Positions 63,321-64,000 of a stretch of 64,000 bases of DNA are shown here, one piece after another. Made by a program: the position numbers and the translations under genes. The stretch spans positions 1,364,001 to 1,428,000 of the forward strand of contig NZ_JACHZQ010000001.1 in assembly GCF_014193655.1 (NCBI RefSeq). Direction: 5' to 3'. This DNA is from Rhizobium sp. BK313 (lineage in GTDB: Bacteria > Pseudomonadota > Alphaproteobacteria > Rhizobiales > Rhizobiaceae). The notes beneath the pieces are model-generated. The model was given only the letters and a program-made list of their open reading frames with translations. It made no database searches and had not been told where the DNA came from. Position 1 is the first letter of the stretch; each line of letters begins with the position of its first letter.

Positions 63321-63620
63321 TCACCTGAGACCTATCGGCCAGCAGAGCAATGCGAGCGAGATTAGTTGGATCGCCGCGGCTAATAAGGCGATGTCTAAGA
63401 CGATTATCGCCAAGAGCAACGCGAAAAGACAAATTGGATGCAGCAAAGAGTTAGCGGTCGAGGCGGCACAGAGGGGGCCGGGTTCAGGTCCGCAAGGCGC
63501 CGCGATCGCAACCATGGAGGGTTTCTCAGCATTCGCGTTTGCCGCCGCCAGCAGCCTGGAGTACCGAGGTGGCGTTCGACGCTTGTTGGGGAGGCAAATA
63601 GAGGCGTAGAGATGGCTCAT
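63321..63620 (-). CDS. Small membrane-protein frame behind copC
   Basis: A 99-residue frame whose ATG at 63620 overlaps the copC stop by 4 bp (ATGA). The first 55 residues are Ala/Pro/Arg-rich; the last part has a strong hydrophobic stretch (PICLFALLLAIIVLDIALLA). It does not look like CopD. The + strand frame 63151-63609 covers the same region. Coding is uncertain. Confidence 0.4.
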   Translation of the reverse strand: MSHLYASICLPNKRRTPPRYSRLLAAANANAEKPSMVAIAAPCGPEPGPLCAASTANSLLHPICLFALLLAIIVLDIALLAAAIQLISLALLCWPIGLR

Positions 63621-64000
63621 CTGGCTTCTCCTGAGAGGTGCCAGACGGCATCTTCCGACGATCCTTCACTGATAGCCCGAGAAGGCTCGAGTGCCGGAAT
63701 GACAAGGGATGACGACCCTGTCATCTGTTTTCCAGAGACCGAAAAGGCATTGAACTGGATAGTATAGACGCCGGAAGGAAGGTCACCCGAGACTGGCACG
63801 ATCAACTCTGTGGGATCAGCGCCGTTATAGACCTCGCCGACCGTGACCGGGCCGTTGGGACCTGAAAGCTTGACGGTAGTTCGGTCGGCTTTCACAGGAG
63901 CGGTGAAAGTCAGGCTAATGTTGTCGCCCGGCACGACTATGTCATCCATCGGGGCACGCGGGTCGATCGCAGCATATGCGGTTGAGGTGGCGGCTAAGCT
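63617..64000 (-). CDS. copC: Copper-resistance CopC-domain protein (partial)
   Basis: The open frame enters from the window edge: LAATSTAYAAIDPRAPMDDI, so a signal peptide begins outside. The CopC beta-sandwich reads ISLTFTAPVKADRTTVKLSG, then GVYTIQFNAFSVSGKQMTGS. CopC binds copper in the periplasm and usually works with CopD. The classical His ligands are only partly visible, so copper binding is not certain. The 5' end is outside this window. Confidence 0.7.
   Translation of the reverse strand, partial: SLAATSTAYAAIDPRAPMDDIVVPGDNISLTFTAPVKADRTTVKLSGPNGPVTVGEVYNGADPTELIVPVSGDLPSGVYTIQFNAFSVSGKQMTGSSSLVIPALEPSRAISEGSSEDAVWHLSGEAR

Noticed and set aside
63151..63609. 152-codon + strand frame near the window end
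   Set aside because: Its translation has no recognisable features, and the overlapping - strand frame is coupled to copC; neither is certain, but the + strand one has no ribosome site.

Overview
The window reads as a Rhizobiales chromosome, most likely Rhizobium. The evidence is the GC-rich codon use, the set and order of core genes (lipB, mgtE, sdaA, a SPOR-tailed D-alanyl-D-alanine carboxypeptidase, patatin/hisI/folE, yidD/thrS), the many DUF families typical of alphaproteobacteria, and two copies of a RIME-like intergenic element. All identifications come from reading the sequence and translations; no database was searched.

Positions 1-34,300 are a largely intact housekeeping backbone. 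An XRE regulator and lipB lead to tRNA-Leu(GAG). The last 19 nt of that tRNA plus its terminator recur about 2.0 kb downstream as a 44-bp near-perfect direct repeat, enclosing a redoxin and a cupin gene: a small, integrase-less remnant of an integrated element. After it come a peptide deformylase-like protein that has lost metal ligands, mgtE, a MerR regulator behind a strong palindrome, membrane proteins, sdaA, cell-wall and periplasmic proteins, a PilZ protein, a rhomboid-like protein preceded by an orphan terminator (possible sRNA or attenuator), hisI-folE, an Fe-S scaffold-like protein, yidD, thrS, an acyltransferase, flavin and nitro reductases, a DUF2336 protein, an AI-2E-type permease and a phytase-like esterase.

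Positions 34,300-49,500 are a degraded accessory region. Intact genes (a CMD-family protein, a GNAT, an orphan Phd-like antitoxin, a PI-PLC X-domain protein, an FMN reductase and a chrB-chrA-ATP-grasp operon) sit among fragments. The fragments are three separate 3' ends of dnaE2-type polymerase genes, a RecQ C-terminal part and a LigD C-terminal part meeting head to head, truncated IS1595, IS66 and IS3 transposases, a Fic/AbiEi-like piece, a small gene split in two, and a duplicate of the end of the propeller-like gene at 50.2-51.3 kb. Two dnaE2 3' ends bracket the chromate operon.

Positions 50,000-64,000 hold a redox/regulatory neighbourhood: a secreted propeller-like protein, a MOSC gene with a 1-nt frameshift, a frameshifted PfpI tail, an NADPH oxidoreductase, three SDRs, a VOC protein, two divergent LysR regulators, a cytochrome P460, a frameshifted phospholipase D-like nuclease, a HAD phosphatase, a transglutaminase-like protein, a YCII-like protein, a gene broken by a stop codon, and the start of a copC operon leaving the window. 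Several single-base defects here fall at short G or A runs, so sequencing error must be weighed against real decay.
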